64,000 bases of DNA from Aurelia coerulea (Eukaryota; Cnidaria; Scyphozoa; Semaeostomeae; Ulmaridae): assembly GCA_039566865.1 (NCBI GenBank), contig CM076959.1, positions 8,663,501 to 8,727,500 on the forward strand. The letters run 5' to 3'. The notes under the pieces were generated by a model. It ran no database searches, had not been told where the DNA came from, and was given only the letters and a program-made list of their open reading frames with translations. Below, in pieces: positions 1 through 14,600 of the stretch; the first letter of the stretch is position 1; each line of letters opens with the position of its first letter. The position numbers and the translations under genes are program-made.

Positions 1-199
1 AGTAAAGCCGAAATGAGACTAAAGAAAAAAGCTAATGTCTATAGTAATGTTTCAAAGAATGGTTGCTGCAGCACTAATATAGTGCTATAAAAGAAGTAAC
101 TTGCAGAACTAAAGTTTTAAAGAACGATGGGTGCAATACACTTTTTAATACAAATTTTAGCTACTAAAGTACGTTAATCCACACTTTTGGTGCTTTTAT

Positions 200-3100
200 T
201 TTGTTTTCTTTGAGAAAATAAACATTTAATTAATCGATGTTTGTTTATGCAATAAAGCCAAAATAAGACTAAAGAAAAAGCCAAATGTCTATAGAAATGT
301 TTCCAAAAATGGTTGCTGCAGCACTAATATAGTGCTTTAAAAGAAGTAACTGGCAGAACTTAAGTTTTAAAGTACGATGAGTGCAATAGTTCTTCTAATA
401 TAAATTATAGCTAATAAAGTACGTTAAAAAACAATTTTTGTGGTTTAAATTTGTTTTCTTTGAGAAAATAAACATTTAATTAATCGATGTTTGTTTATGC
501 AGTAAATCTAAAATTGGACTAAAGAAGAAGCTAATGTCCATAGTAATGTTTCCAAGAATGGTTGCTGCAGCACTAAGATAGTGCTTTAAAAGAAGTAACT
601 GGCAGGACTAAAGTTTTAAAGAACGATGAGTGCAATACTCTTTACAATACAAATTGTAGCTACTAAAGTACGTTAATTCACACTTTTTGTGCTTTTATTT
701 TGTTTTCTTTTAGAAAAGAAACATTTAATTAATCGATGTTTGTTTATGCACTAAAGCCAAAATGAGACTAAAGAAAATGCTAATGTCTATAGTAATGTTT
801 CAATGAATGGTTGCTGCAGAACTAATATAGTGCTATTAAAGAAGAAACTTGCAGAACTAAAGTTTTAAAGAACGATGAGTGCAATACTCTTTATAATACA
901 AATTGTAGCTACTAAAGTACGTTAATCCACACTTTTTGTGCTTTTATTTTGTTTTCTTTGAGAAAATAAACATTTAATTAATCGATGTTTGTTTATGCAG
1001 TAAAGATAAAATTAGACTAAAGAAAAAGCTAATGTCTATAGTAATGTTTCCAAGAATGGTTGCTGCAGCACTAAGATAGTGCTTTAAAAGAAGTAACTGG
1101 CAGGACTAAAGTTTTAAAGAACGATGAGTGCAATACTCTTTGTAATAGAAACTGTAGCTAATAAAGTACGTTAATCCACACTTTTTGTGTTTATATTTTG
1201 TTTTCTTTTGGAAAATAAACGTTTCATTATTCGATGTATTTTGATGCCTTAAAGCCAAACTGAGACTAAAGAAAAAAGCTAATGTCTATAGTAATGTTTC
1301 AAAGAATGGTTGTTGCAGCACTAATATATTGCCATAAAAGAAGTAACTTGCAGAACTAAAGTTTTAAAGAACGATGAGTGCAATACTCTTTATAGTACAA
1401 ATTGTAGCTACTAAAGTACGTTAATTCACACATTTTGTGCTCTTATTTTGTTTTCTTTGAGAAAATAAACATTTAATTAATCGATGTTTGTTTATGCAGT
1501 AAAGGCAAAATGAGATTAAAGAAAAAAGCTAATGTCTATAGTAATGTTTCAAAGAATGGTTGTTGCAGCACTAATATATTGCCATAAAAGAAGTAACTTG
1601 CAGAACTAAAGTTTTAAAGAACGATGAGTGCAATACTCTTTATAATACAAATTGTAGCTACTAAAGTACGTTAATCCACACTTTTTGTGCTTTTATTTTG
1701 TTTTCTTTGAGAAAATAAACATTTAATTAATCGATGTTTGTTTATGCAGTAAAGCAAAAATAAGACTAAAGAAAAAGCCAAATGTCTATAGAAATGTTTC
1801 CAAAAATGGTTGCTGCAGCACTAATATAGTGCTTTAAAAAAGTAATTTGCAGAACTAAAGTTTTAAAGAACGATGAGTGCAATAGTTCTTCTAATATAAA
1901 TTATAGCTAATAAAGTACGTTAAAAAACAATTTTTGTGGTTTAAATTTGTTTTCTTTGAGAAAATAAACATTTAATTAATCGATGTCTGTTTATGCCTTA
2001 AAGCCAAACTGAGACTAAAGAAAAAAGCTAATGTCTATAGTAATAATTCAAAAAATGGTTTCTGCAGCACTAATATATTGCCATAAAAGAAGTAACTTGC
2101 AGAACTAAAGTTTTAAAGAACGATGAGTGCAATACTCTTTATAATACAAATTGTAGCTACTAAAGTACGTTAATTCACACATTTTGTCCTGTTATTTTGT
2201 TTTTTTTGAGAAAATAAACATTCAATTAATCGATGTTTGTTTATGCATTAAAGCCAAAATAAAACTAAAGAAAAAGCCAAATGTCTATAGAAATGTTTCC
2301 AAAAATGGTTGCTGCAGCACTAATATAGTGCTTTAAAAGAAGTAACTTGCAGAACTTAAGTTTTAAAGTACGATGAGTGCAATAGTTCTTCTAATATAAA
2401 TTATAGCTAATAAAGTACGTTAAACAACAATTTTTGTGGTTTAAATTTGTTTTCTTTGAGAAAATAAACATTTAATTAATCGATGTTTGTTTATGCAGTA
2501 AATCTAAAATTGGATTAAAGAAGAAGCTAATGTCCATAGTAATGTTTCCAAGAATGGTTGCTGCAGCACTAAGATAGTGCTTTAAAAGAAGTAACTGGCA
2601 GGACTAAAGTTTTAAAGAACGATGAGTGCAATACTCTTTACAATACAAATTGTAGCTACTAAAGTACGTTAATTCACACTTTTTGTGCTTTTATTTTGTT
2701 TTCTTTGAGAAAAGAAACATTTAATTAATCGATGTTTGTTTATGCACTAAAGCCAAAATGAGACTAAAGAAAAAGCTAATGTCTATAGTAATGTTTCAAT
2801 GAATGGTTGCTGCAGAACTAATATAGTGCTATTAAAGAAGAAACTTGCAGAACTAAAGTTTTAAAGAACGATGAGTGCAATACTCTTTATAATACAAATT
2901 GTAGCTACTAAAGTACGTTAATCCACACTTTTTGTGCTTTTATTTTGTTTTCTTTGAGAAAACAAACATTTAATTAATCGATGTTTGTTTATGCAGTAAA
3001 GCCAAAATGAGCCACAAGAAAAAGCTAATGTCTATAGTAATGTTTCCAAGAATGGTTGCTGCAGCACTAAGATAGTGCTTTAAAAGAAGTAACTGGCAGG

Positions 3101-3526
3101 ACTAAAGTTTTAAAGAACGATGAGTGCAATACTCTTTGTAATAGAAATTGTAGCTAATAAAGTACGTTCATCTACACTTTTTGTGTTTATATTTTGTATT
3201 CTTTTGGAAAATAAACATTTCATTAATCGATGTTTTTTGATGCCTTAAAGCCAAATTGAGACTAAAGAAAAAAGCTAATGTCTATAGTAATGTTTCAAAG
3301 AATGGTTGTTGCAGCACTAATATATTGCCATAAAAGAAGTAACTTGCAGAACTAAAGTTTTAAAGAACGATGAGTGCAATACTCTTTATAATACTAATTG
3401 TAGCTACTAAAGTACGTTAATTCACACATTTTGTGCTCTTATTTTGTTTTCTTTGAGAAAATAAACATTTAATTAATCGATGTTTGTTTATGCAGTAAAG
3501 GCAAAATGAGATTAAAGAAAAAAGCT
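200..3526. repeat. HOR with 1996-bp offset (8 monomers), partial second copy
   Basis: The stretch from about 200 to 1530 recurs at 2196-3526 with constant offset 1996. Marker pairs are the aataaagcc monomer (231 and 2227), the aaatctaaaattgg variant (481 and 2477), the tgccttaaagcc variant (1245 and 3241) and the gtaaaggcaaaatgag variant (1495 and 3491). After about 1530 the match stops, because 1540 carries a ttgttgcag monomer where 3540 carries a ttgctgcag one. Boundaries are approximate. Confidence 0.85.
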
Positions 3527-4289
3527 AATGTCTATAGTAAAGTTTCCAAGAATGGTTGCTGCAGCACTAATATAGTGCTTTAAAAGAAGAAACTGGCAGG
3601 ACTAAAGTTTTAAAGAACGATGAGTGCAATACTCTTTGTAATAGAAATTGTAGCTAATAAAGTACGTTCATCTACACTTTTTGTGTTTATATTTTGTATT
3701 CTTTTGGAAAATAAACATTTCATTAATCGATGTTTGTTGATGCACTAAATATAAATTGAGACGAAAGAAAAAACTAATATCTATAGTAATGTTTCAAAGA
3801 ATGGTTGCTGCAGCACTAATATAGTGCTATAAAAGAAGTAACTTGCAGAACTAAAGTTTTAAAGAACGATGGGTGCAATACTCTTTATAATACAAATTGT
3901 AGCTACTAAAGTACGTCAATTCACACATTTTGTGCTCTTATTTTGTTTTCTTTGAGAAAATAAACATTTAATTAACTGATGTTTTTTTATGCAGTAAAGC
4001 CAAAATGAGACTAAAGAAAAAGCTAATGTCTATAGTAATGTTTCAAAGAATGGTTGCTGCAGCACTAATATAGTGCTATAAAAGAAGTAACTTGCAGAAC
4101 TAAAGTTTTAAAGAACGATGAGTGCAGTACCCTTTATAATAGAAATTGTAGCTACTAAAAAACGTTAATCCACACTTTTTGTGTTTTAATTTTGTTTTCT
4201 TTGAGAAAACAAACATTTAATTAATCGATGTTTGTTTATGCAGTAAAGCCAAAATGAGCCACAAGAAAAAGCTAATGTCTATAGTAATG

Positions 4290-6761
4290 TTTCCAAGAAT
4301 GGTTGCTGCAGCACTAAGATAGTGCTTTAAAAGAAGTAACTGGCAGGACTAAAGTTTTAAAGAATGATGAGTTCTATACATTTTATAATATAAAATGTAA
4401 CTACTAAAGTACATTAATCTACACTTTTTGTGTTTTAATTTTGTTTTCTATTAAAAAATAAACATTTAATTAATCGATGTTTGTTTATGCAGTAAAGCCA
4501 AAATGAGACTAAAGAAAAAGCTAATGTCTATAGTAACGTTTCAAAGAATTGTTGCTGCAGTACTAATCTAGTGTTTTAAAAGAAGTAACTGGCAGGACTA
4601 AAGTTTTAAAGAACGATGAGTGCAATACTCTATATAATACAAATTGTAGCTACTAAAGTACGTTAATTCACACTTTTGTGCTTTTATTTTGCTTTCTTTG
4701 AGAAAATAAACATTTAATTAATCGATGTTTGTTTATGCAGTAAAGCCAAAATTAGACTAAAGAAAAAGCTAATGTCTATTGAAATGTTTCCAAAAATGGT
4801 TGCTGTAGCACTAATAAAGTGCTTTAAAGGAAGAAACTGGCAGGACTAAAGTTTTAAAGAACGATGAGTGCAATACTCTTTATAATAGAAAATGTAGCTA
4901 CTAAAGTACGTTGAACGACACTTTTTGTGCTTTTATTTTGTTTTCTTTTATAAAATAAACACTTAATTAATCGATGTTTTTTTATGCAGTAAAGCCAAAA
5001 TGAGCATAAAGAAAAAGCTACTGTCTATAGAAATGTTTCCAAAAATGGTTGCTGCAGCACTAATATAGTGCTATAAAAGAAGTAACTTGCAGAACTAAAG
5101 TTTTAAAGAACGATGAGTGCAATACTCTTTAAAATATAAATTGTAGCTTCTAAAGTACGTTGAACGACACTTTTTGTGCTTTTATTTTGTTTTCTTTGAG
5201 AAAATAAATTTTGAATTCATCTATGCAGTAAAGCCAAAAATGAGACTAAAGAAAAAGCTAATGTCTATAGTAACGTTTCAAAGAATGGTTAATGCAGTAC
5301 TAATATAGTGCTTTAAAAGAAGTGACTGGCAGGACTAAAGTTTTAAAGAACGATGAGTGCAATACTCTTTGTAATAGAAATTGTAGCTAATAAAGTATGT
5401 TAATTGACACTATTTGTGTTTTAATTATGTTTTCTTTAATAAAAGAAACATTTAATTATTCGATGTTTGTTTATGCAATAGAGCCAAAATGAGACTAAAG
5501 AAAAAACCTAATGTCTATATTAATGTTTCCAAGAATGGTTGCTGCAGCACTAAGATAGTGCTTTAAAAGAAGTAACTGGCAGGACTAAAGTTTTAAAGAA
5601 TGATGAGTTCTATACATTTTATAATATAAAATGTAACTACTAAAGTACATTAATCTACACTTTTTGTGTTTTAATTTTGTTTTCTATTAAAAAATAAACA
5701 TTTAATTAATCGATGTTTGTTTATGCAGTAAAGCCAAAATGAGACTAAAGAAAAAGCTAATGTCTATAGTAACGTTTCAAAGAATTGTTGCTGCAGTACT
5801 AATCTAGTGCTTTAAAAGAAGTAACTGGCAGGACTAAAGTTTTAAAGAACGATGAGTGCAATACTCTATATAATACAAATTGTAGCTACTAAAGTACGTT
5901 AATTCACACTTTTGTGCTTTTATTTTGCTTTCTTTGAGAAAATAAACATTTAATTAATCGATGTTTGTTTATGCAGTAAAGCCAAAATTAGACTAAAGAA
6001 AAAGCTAATGTCTATTGAAATGTTTCCAAAAATGGTTGCTGCAGCACTAATAAAGTGCTTTAAAAGAAGAAACTGGCAGGACTAAAGTTTTAAAGAACGA
6101 TGAGTGCAATACTCTTTATAATATAAATTGTAGCTACTAAAGTACGTTGAACGACACTTTTTGTGCTTTTATTTTGTTTTCTTTTATAAAATAAACACTT
6201 AATTAATCGATGTTTTTTTATGCAGTAAAGCCAAAATGAGCCTAAAGAAAAAGCTACTGTCTATAGAAATGTTTCCAAAAATGGTTGCTGCAGCACTAAT
6301 ATAGTGCTATAAAAGAAGTAACTTGCAGAACTAAAGTTTTAAAGAACGATGAGTGCAATACTCTTTAAAATATAAATTGTAGCTTCTAAAGTACGTTGAA
6401 CGACACTTTTTGTGCTTTTATTTTGTTTTCTTTGAGAAAATAAATTTTGAATTCATCTATGCAGTAAAGCCAAAAATGAGACTAAAGAAAAAGCTAATGT
6501 CTATAGTAACGTTTCAAAGAATGGTTAATGCAGTACTAATATAGTGCTTTAAAAGAAGTGACTGGCAGGACTAAAGTTTTAAAGAACGATGAGTGCAATA
6601 CTCTTTGTAATAGAAATTGTAGCTAATAAAGTATGTTAATTGACACTATTTGTGTTTTAATTATGTTTTCTTTAATAAAAGAAACATTTAATTATTCGAT
6701 GTTTGTTTATGCAATAAAGCCAAAATGAGACTAAAGAAAAAACCTAATGTCTATATTAATG
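4290..6761. repeat. 1236-bp HOR (5 monomers), two copies
   Basis: The diagnostic gatgagttctatacatttt variant lies at 4366 and 5602, offset 1236, and the surrounding monomers match in order. These include a variant whose linker reads aattttgaattcatctatgc, which has lost the usual ATCGAT and gained an EcoRI site. The copies differ by scattered substitutions. The pair recurs at about 13186-15657 within the second 6.4 kb copy. Confidence 0.85.
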
Positions 6762-8195
6762 TTTCAAAGAATGGTTGCCGCAGCACTAATATAGTGCTAT
6801 AAAAGAAGTAACTTGCAGAACTAAAGTTTTAAAGAACGATGAGTGCAATACTCTTTATAATATAAATTGTAGCAACAAAAGTACGTTAATCTACACTTTT
6901 TGTGCTTTTATTTTGTTTTCTTTGAGAAAATGAACAATTAATTATTCGATGCAGTAAAGCTAAAAAGGGACTAAAGAAAAATCTATTGTCTATAATTATG
7001 TTTCCAAGAATGGTTGCTGCAGCACCAAAATAGTGCTATAAAAGAAGAAACTGCCAGAACTAAACCTTTAAAGAATGATGAGTTCTATACATTTTATAAT
7101 ATAAAATGTAACTACTAAAGTACATTAATCTACACTTTTTGTGTTTTAATTTTGTTTTCTATTAAAAAATAAACATTTAATTAATCGATGTTTGTTTATG
7201 CAGTAAAGCCAAAATGAGACTAAAGAAAAAGCTAATGTCTATAGAAATGTTTCCAAAAATGGTTGCTGCAGCACTAATATAGTGCTATAAAAGAAGTAAC
7301 TTGCAGAACTAAAGTTTTAAAGAACGATGAGTGCAACACTCTTTAAAATATAAATTGTAGCTACTAAAGTACGTTGAACGACACTTTTTGTGCTTTTATT
7401 TTGTTTTCTTTGAGAAAATAAATTTTGAATTCATCTATGCAGTAAAGCCAAAAATGAGACTAAAGAAAAAGCTAATGTCTATAGTAACGTTTCAAAGAAT
7501 GGTTAATGCAGTACTATTATAGTGCTTTAAAAGAAGTGACTGGCAGGACTAAAGTTTTAAAGAACGATGAGTGCAATACTCTTTGTAATAGAAATTGTAG
7601 CTAATAAAGTATGTTAATTGACGCTATTTGTGTTTTAATTATGTTTTCTTTAATAAAAGAAACATTTAATTATTCGATGTTTGTTTATGCAATAAAGCCA
7701 AAATGAGACTAAAGAAAAAACCTAATGTCTATATTAATGTTTCAAAGAATGGTTGCCGCAGCACTAATATAGTGCTATAAAAGAAGTAACTTGCAGAACT
7801 AAAGTTTTAAAGAACGATGAGTGCAATACTCTTTATAATATAAATTGTAGCAACAAAAGTACGTTAATCTACACTTTTTGTGCTTTTATTTTGTTTTCTT
7901 TGAGAAAATGAACAATTAATTAATCGATGCAGTAAAGCTAAAAAGGGACTAAAGAAAAATCTATTGTCTATAATTATGTTTCCAAGAATGGTTGCTGCAG
8001 CACCAAAATAGTGCTATAAAAGAAGAAACTGCCAGAACTAAACCTTTAAAGAATGATGAGTTCTATACATTTTATAATATAAAATGTAACTACTAAAGTA
8101 CATTAATCTACACTTTTTGTGTTTTAATTTTGTTTTCTATTAAAAAATAAACATTTAATTAATCGATGTTTGTTTATGCAGTAAAGCCAAAATGA
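6240..8195. repeat. 978-bp HOR (4 monomers), two copies
   Basis: The gaattcatctatgcag variant lies at 6451 and 7429, and gatgagttctatac at 7077 and 8055, both at offset 978. The first unit starts inside the end of the 1236-bp repeat, so different unequal exchanges reused the same monomers. Boundaries are approximate. Confidence 0.8.
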
Positions 8196-9239
8196 GACTA
8201 AAGAAAAAGCTAATGTCTATAGTAACGTTTCAAAGAATTGTTGCTGCAGTACTAATCTAGTGCTTTAAAAGAAGTAACTGGCAGGACTAACGTTTTAAAG
8301 AACGATGAGTGCAATACTCTATATAATACAAATTGTAGCTACTAAAGTACGTTAATTCACACTTTTGTGCTTTTATTTTGCTTTCTTTGAGAAAATAAAC
8401 ATTTAATTAATCGATGTTTGTTTATGCAGTAAAGCCAAAATGAGTCTAAAGAAAAAGCTAATATCTATTGAAATGTTTCCAAAAATGGTTGCTGCAGCAC
8501 TAATAAAGTGCTTTAAAAGAAGAAACTTGCAGGTCTAAAGTTTTAAAGAACGATGAGTGCAATACTCTTTATAATAGAAAATGTAGCTACTTAAGTACAT
8601 TGAACGACACTTTTTGTGCTTTTATTTTGTTTTCTTTGAGAAAATAAACATTTAATCAATCGATGTTTGTTTATGCAGTAAAGACAAAATGAGCCTAAAG
8701 AAAAAGCTAATGTCTATAGTAATGTTTCCAAGAATGGTTGCTGCAGCACTAATATAGTGCTATAAAAGAAGTAACCTGCAGAACTAAAGTTTTAAAGAAC
8801 GATGGGTGCAATATACTTTATAATACAAATTTTAGCTACTAAAGTACGTTAATCCACACTTTTTGTGCTTTTACTTTGTTTTCTTTGAGAACATAAACTT
8901 TTAATTAATCGATGCAGTAAAGCCAAAATGAGACTAAAGAAAAAGCTAATGTCTATAGTAACGTTTCAAAGAATGGTTGCTGCAGTACTAGTATAGTGCT
9001 TTAAAAGAAGTAACTGTCAGGACTAAAGTTTTAAAAAACGATGAGTGCAATACTCTTTGTAATAGAAATTGTAGCTAATAAAGTACGTTAATCGACACTT
9101 TTTGTGTTTTAATTTTGTTTTCTTTGAGAAAATAAACATTTAATCAATCGATGATGTTTGTTTATGCAGTAAAGACAAAATGAGCCTAGAGAAAAAGCTA
9201 ATGTCTATAGTAATGTTTCCAAGAATGGTTGCTGCAGCA

Positions 9240-11610
9240 CTAATATAGTGCTTTAAAAGAAGAAACTGGCAGGACTAAAGTTTTAAAGAACGATGAGCGC
9301 AATACTCTTTGTAATAGAAATTGTAGCTAATTATGTACGTTAATCCACACTTTTTGTTTTTATATTTTGTATTCTTTTGGAAAATAAACGTTTCATTAAT
9401 CGATGTTTGTTGATGCACTAAATATAAATTGAGACGAAAGAAAAAACTAATGTCTATAGTAATGTTTCAAAGAATGGTTGCTGCACCACTAATATAGTGC
9501 TATAAAAGAATTAACTTGCAGAACTCAATGTTTTAAAGAACGATTGGTGCAATACACTTTATAATACAAATTTTAGCTACTCAAGTACGTTAATCCACAC
9601 TTTTTGTGCTTTTATTTTGTTTTCTTTGAGAAAATAAACATTTAATTAATCGATATTTCTTTACTCAGTAAAGCTTAAATGAGACTAAAGAAAAAGCCAA
9701 ATGTCTCTAGTAATGTTTCCAAAAATGGTTGCTGCAGAACTAATATAGTGCCATTAAAGAAAAAACTTGCAGAACTAAAGTTTTAAAGAACGATGAGTGC
9801 AATACTCTTTGTAATACAAATTGTAGCTAATAAAGTACGTTAAACAACAATTTTTGTGGTTTAAATTTGTTTTCTTTGAGAAAATAAACTTTTAATTAAT
9901 CGATGCAGTAAAGCCAAAATGAGACTAAAGATAAAGCTAATGTCTATAGTAATGTTTCAAAGAATGGTTGCTGCACCACTAATATAGTGCTATAAAAGAA
10001 GTAACTTGCAGAACTCAATGTTTTAAAGAACGATGAGTGCAATACTCTTTGTAATAGAAATTGTAGCTAATAAAGTACGTTAATCGACACTTTTTGTGTT
10101 TTAATTTTGTTTTCTTTGAGAAAAGAAACATTTAATTAATCGATGTCTGTTTATGCAGTAAAGCTAAAATTGGACTAAAGAAGAAGCTAATGTCTATAGT
10201 AATGTTTCCAAGAATGGTTGCTGCAGCACTAATATAGTGCTATTAAAGAAGTAACTTGCAGAACTAAAGTTTTAAAGAACGATGAGTGCAATACTCTATA
10301 TAATACAAATTGTAGCTACTAAAGTACTTTAATTCACACTTTTGTGCTTTTATTTTGCTTTCTTTGAGAAAATAAACATTTAATCAATCGATGTTTGTTT
10401 ATGCAGTAAAGACAAAATGAGCCTAAAGAAAAAGCTAATGTCTATATTAATGTTTCCAAGAATGGTTGCTGCAGCACTAATATAGTGCTATAAAAGAAGT
10501 AACTTGCAGAACTAAAGTTTTAAAGAACGATGGGTGCAATATACTTTATAATACAAATTTTAGCTACTAAAGTACGTTAATCCACACTTTTTGTGCTTTT
10601 ACTTTGTTTTCTTTGAGAACATAAACTTTTAATTAATCGATGCAGTAAAGCCAAAATGAGACTAAAGAAAAAGCTAATGTCTATAGTAACGTTTCAAAGA
10701 ATGGTTGCTGCAGTACTAGTATAGTGCTTTAAAAGAAGTAACTGTCAGGACTAAAGTTTTAAAAAACGATGAGTGCAATACTCTTTGTAATAGAAATTGT
10801 AGCTAATAAAGTACGTTAATCGACACTTTTTGTGTTTTAATTTAATTTTCTTTGAGAAAAGAAACATTTAATTAATCGATGTCTATTTATGCAGTAAAGC
10901 CAAAATTAGACTAAAGAAAAAGCTAATGTCTATAGTAATGTTTCAAAGAATGGTTGCTGCAGCACTAATATAGTGCTTTAAAAGAAGAAACTGGCAGGAC
11001 TAAAGTTTTAAAGAACGATGAGCGCAATACTCTTTGTAATAGAAATTGTAGCTAATTATGTACGTTAATCCACACTTTTTGTTTTTATATTTTGTATTCT
11101 TTTGGAAAATAAACGTTTCATTAATCGATGTTTGTTGATGCACTAAATATAAATTGAGACGAAAGAAAAAACTAATGTCTATAGTAATGTTTCAAAGAAT
11201 GGTTGCTGCACCACTAATATAGTGCTATAAAAGAATTAACTTGCAGAACTCAATGTTTTAAAGAACGATTGGTGCAATACACTTTATAATACAAATTTTA
11301 GCTACTCAAGTACGTTAATCCACACTTTTTGTGCTTTTATTTTGTTTTCTTTGAGAAAATAAACATTTAATTAATCGATATTTCTTTACTCAGTAAAGCT
11401 TAAATGAGACTAAAGAAAAAGCCAAATGTCTCTAGTAATGTTTCCAAAAATGGTTGCTGCAGAACTAATATAGTGCCATTAAAGAAAAAACTTGCAGAAC
11501 TAAAGTTTTAAAGAACGATGAGTGCAATACTCTTTGTAATACAAATTGTAGCTAATAAAGTACGTTAAACAACAATTTTTGTGGTTTAAATTTGTTTTCT
11601 TTGAGAAAAG
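9240..11610. repeat. 1725-bp-offset HOR pair (7 monomers)
   Basis: About 9240-9885 recurs at 10965-11610 (tgatgcacta at 9411, tgatgcacta at 11136). It includes the rare variants gcgcaatactc, ttcattaatcgatgtttgttg, tttactcagtaaagctt and gttaaacaacaatttttgtgg. The stretch 9240-10690 also recurs at about 19368-20818 at offset 10128 (9903/20031 and 10640/20768), extending the similarity beyond the 6.4 kb duplication. Confidence 0.8.
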
Positions 11611-14600
11611 AAACATTTAATTAATCGATGTTTGTTTATGCACTAAAGCCAAAATGAGACTAAAGAAAAAGCTAATGTCTATAGTAATGTTTCAATGAAT
11701 GGTTGCTGCAGAACTAATATAGTGCTATTAAAGAAGAAACTTGCAGAACTAAAGTTTTAAAGAACGATGAGTGCAATACTCTTTATAATACAAATTGTAG
11801 CTACTAAAGTACGTTAATCCACACTTTTTGTGCTTTTATTTTGTTTTCTTTGAGAAAACAAACATTTAATTAATCGATGTTTGTTTATGCAGTAAAGCCA
11901 AAATGAGCCACAAGAAAAAGCTAATGTCTATAGTAATGTTTCCAAGAATGGTTGCTGCAGCACTAAGATAGTGCTTTAAAAGAAGTAACTGGCAGGACTA
12001 AAGTTTTAAAGAACGATGAGTGCAATACTCTTTGTAATAGAAATTGTAGCTAATAAAGTACGTTCATCTACACTTTTTGTGTTTATATTTTGTATTCTTT
12101 TGGAAAATAAACATTTCATTAATCGATGTTTTTTGATGCCTTAAAGCCAAATTGAGACTAAAGAAAAAAGCTAATGTCTATAGTAATGTTTCAAAGAATG
12201 GTTGTTGCAGCACTAATATATTGCCATAAAAGAAGTAACTTGCAGAACTAAAGTTTTAAAGAACGATGAGTGCAATACTCTTTATAATACTAATTGTAGC
12301 TACTAAAGTACGTTAATTCACACATTTTGTGCTCTTATTTTGTTTTCTTTGAGAAAATAAACATTTAATTAATCGATGTTTGTTTATGCAGTAAAGGCAA
12401 AATGAGATTAAAGAAAAAAGCTAATGTCTATAGTAAAGTTTCCAAGAATGGTTGCTGCAGCACTAATATAGTGCTTTAAAAGAAGAAACTGGCAGGACTA
12501 AAGTTTTAAAGAACGATGAGTGCAATACTCTTTGTAATAGAAATTGTAGCTAATAAAGTACGTTCATCTACACTTTTTGTGTTTATATTTTGTATTCTTT
12601 TGGAAAATAAACATTTCATTAATCGATGTTTGTTGATGCACTAAATATAAATTGAGACGAAAGAAAAAACTAATATCTATAGTAATGTTTCAAAGAATGG
12701 TTGCTGCAGCACTAATATAGTGCTATAAAAGAAGTAACTTGCAGAACTAAAGTTTTAAAGAACGATGGGTGCAATACTCTTTATAATACAAATTGTAGCT
12801 ACTAAAGTACGTCAATTCACACATTTTGTGCTCTTATTTTGTTTTCTTTGAGAAAATAAACATTTAATTAACTGATGTTTTTTTATGCAGTAAAGCCAAA
12901 ATGAGACTAAAGAAAAAGCTAATGTCTATAGTAATGTTTCAAAGAATGGTTGCTGCAGCACTAATATAGTGCTATAAAAGAAGTAACTTGCAGAACTAAA
13001 GTTTTAAAGAACGATGAGTGCAGTACCCTTTATAATAGAAATTGTAGCTACTAAAAAACGTTAATCCACACTTTTTGTGTTTTAATTTTGTTTTCTTTGA
13101 GAAAACAAACATTTAATTAATCGATGTTTGTTTATGCAGTAAAGCCAAAATGAGCCACAAGAAAAAGCTAATGTCTATAGTAATGTTTCCAAGAATGGTT
13201 GCTGCAGCACTAAGATAGTGCTTTAAAAGAAGTAACTGGCAGGACTAAAGTTTTAAAGAATGATGAGTTCTATACATTTTATAATATAAAATGTAACTAC
13301 TAAAGTACATTAATCTACACTTTTTGTGTTTTAATTTTGTTTTCTATTAAAAAATAAACATTTAATTAATCGATGTTTGTTTATGCAGTAAAGCCAAAAT
13401 GAGACTAAAGAAAAAGCTAATGTCTATAGTAACGTTTCAAAGAATTGTTGCTGCAGTACTAATCTAGTGTTTTAAAAGAAGTAACTGGCAGGACTAAAGT
13501 TTTAAAGAACGATGAGTGCAATACTCTATATAATACAAATTGTAGCTACTAAAGTACGTTAATTCACACTTTTGTGCTTTTATTTTGCTTTCTTTGAGTA
13601 AATAAACATTTAATTAATCGATGTTTGTTTATGCAGTAAAGCCAAAATTAGACTAAAGAAAAAGCTAATGTCTATTGAAATGTTTCCAAAAATGGTTGCT
13701 GTAGCACTAATAAAGTGCTTTAAAGGAAGAAACTGGCAGGACTAAAGTTTTAAAGAACGATGAGTGCAATACTCTTTATAATAGAAAATGTAGCTACTAA
13801 AGTACGTTGAACGACACTTTTTGTGCTTTTATTTTGTTTTCTTTTATAAAATAAACACTTAATTAATCGATGTTTTTTTATGCAGTAAAGCCAAAATGAG
13901 CCTAAAGAAAAAGCTACTGTCTATAGAAATGTTTCCAAAAATGGTTGCTGCAGCACTAATATAGTGCTATAAAAGAAGTAACTTGCAGAACTAAAGTTTT
14001 AAAGAACGATGAGTGCAATACTCTTTAAAATATAAATTGTAGCTTCTAAAGTACGTTGAACGACACTTTTTGTGCTTTTATTTTGTTTTCTTTGAGAAAA
14101 TAAATTTTGAATTCATCTATGCAGTAAAGCCAAAAATGAGACTAAAGAAAAAGCTAATGTCTATAGTAACGTTTCAAAGAATGGTTAATGCAGTACTAAT
14201 ATAGTGCTTTAAAAGAAGTGACTGGCAGGACTAAAGTTTTAAAGAACGATGAGTGCAATACTCTTTGTAATAGAAATTGTAGCTAATAAAGTATGTTAAT
14301 TGACACTATTTGTGTTTTAATTATGTTTTCTTTAATAAAAGAAACATTTAATTATTCGATGTTTGTTTATGCAATAGAGCCAAAATGAGACTAAAGAAAA
14401 AACCTAATGTCTATATTAATGTTTCCAAGAATGGTTGCTGCAGCACTAAGATAGTGCTTTAAAAGAAGTAACTGGCAGGACTAAAGTTTTAAAGAATGAT
14501 GAGTTCTATACATTTTATAATATAAAATGTAACTACTAAAGTACATTAATCTACACTTTTTGTGTTTTAATTTTGTTTTCTATTAAAAAATAAACATTTA

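Larger units (their letters stand above)
2694..9130. repeat. 6.4 kb satellite segment, first copy of an 8896-bp-offset duplication
   Basis: Nearly identical to 11590-18026 at constant offset 8896. Checked pairs are 2726/11622, 3241/12137, 6381/15277, 6461/15357 and 8906/17802. The left junction lies inside tttgttttctttgagaaaag, where the flanking monomer types differ. The right junction is near the agaaaataaac/agaaaagaaac switch at about 9130/18026. It includes the 1236-bp and 978-bp internal tandem repeats, so those arose before this large duplication. Confidence 0.9.
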
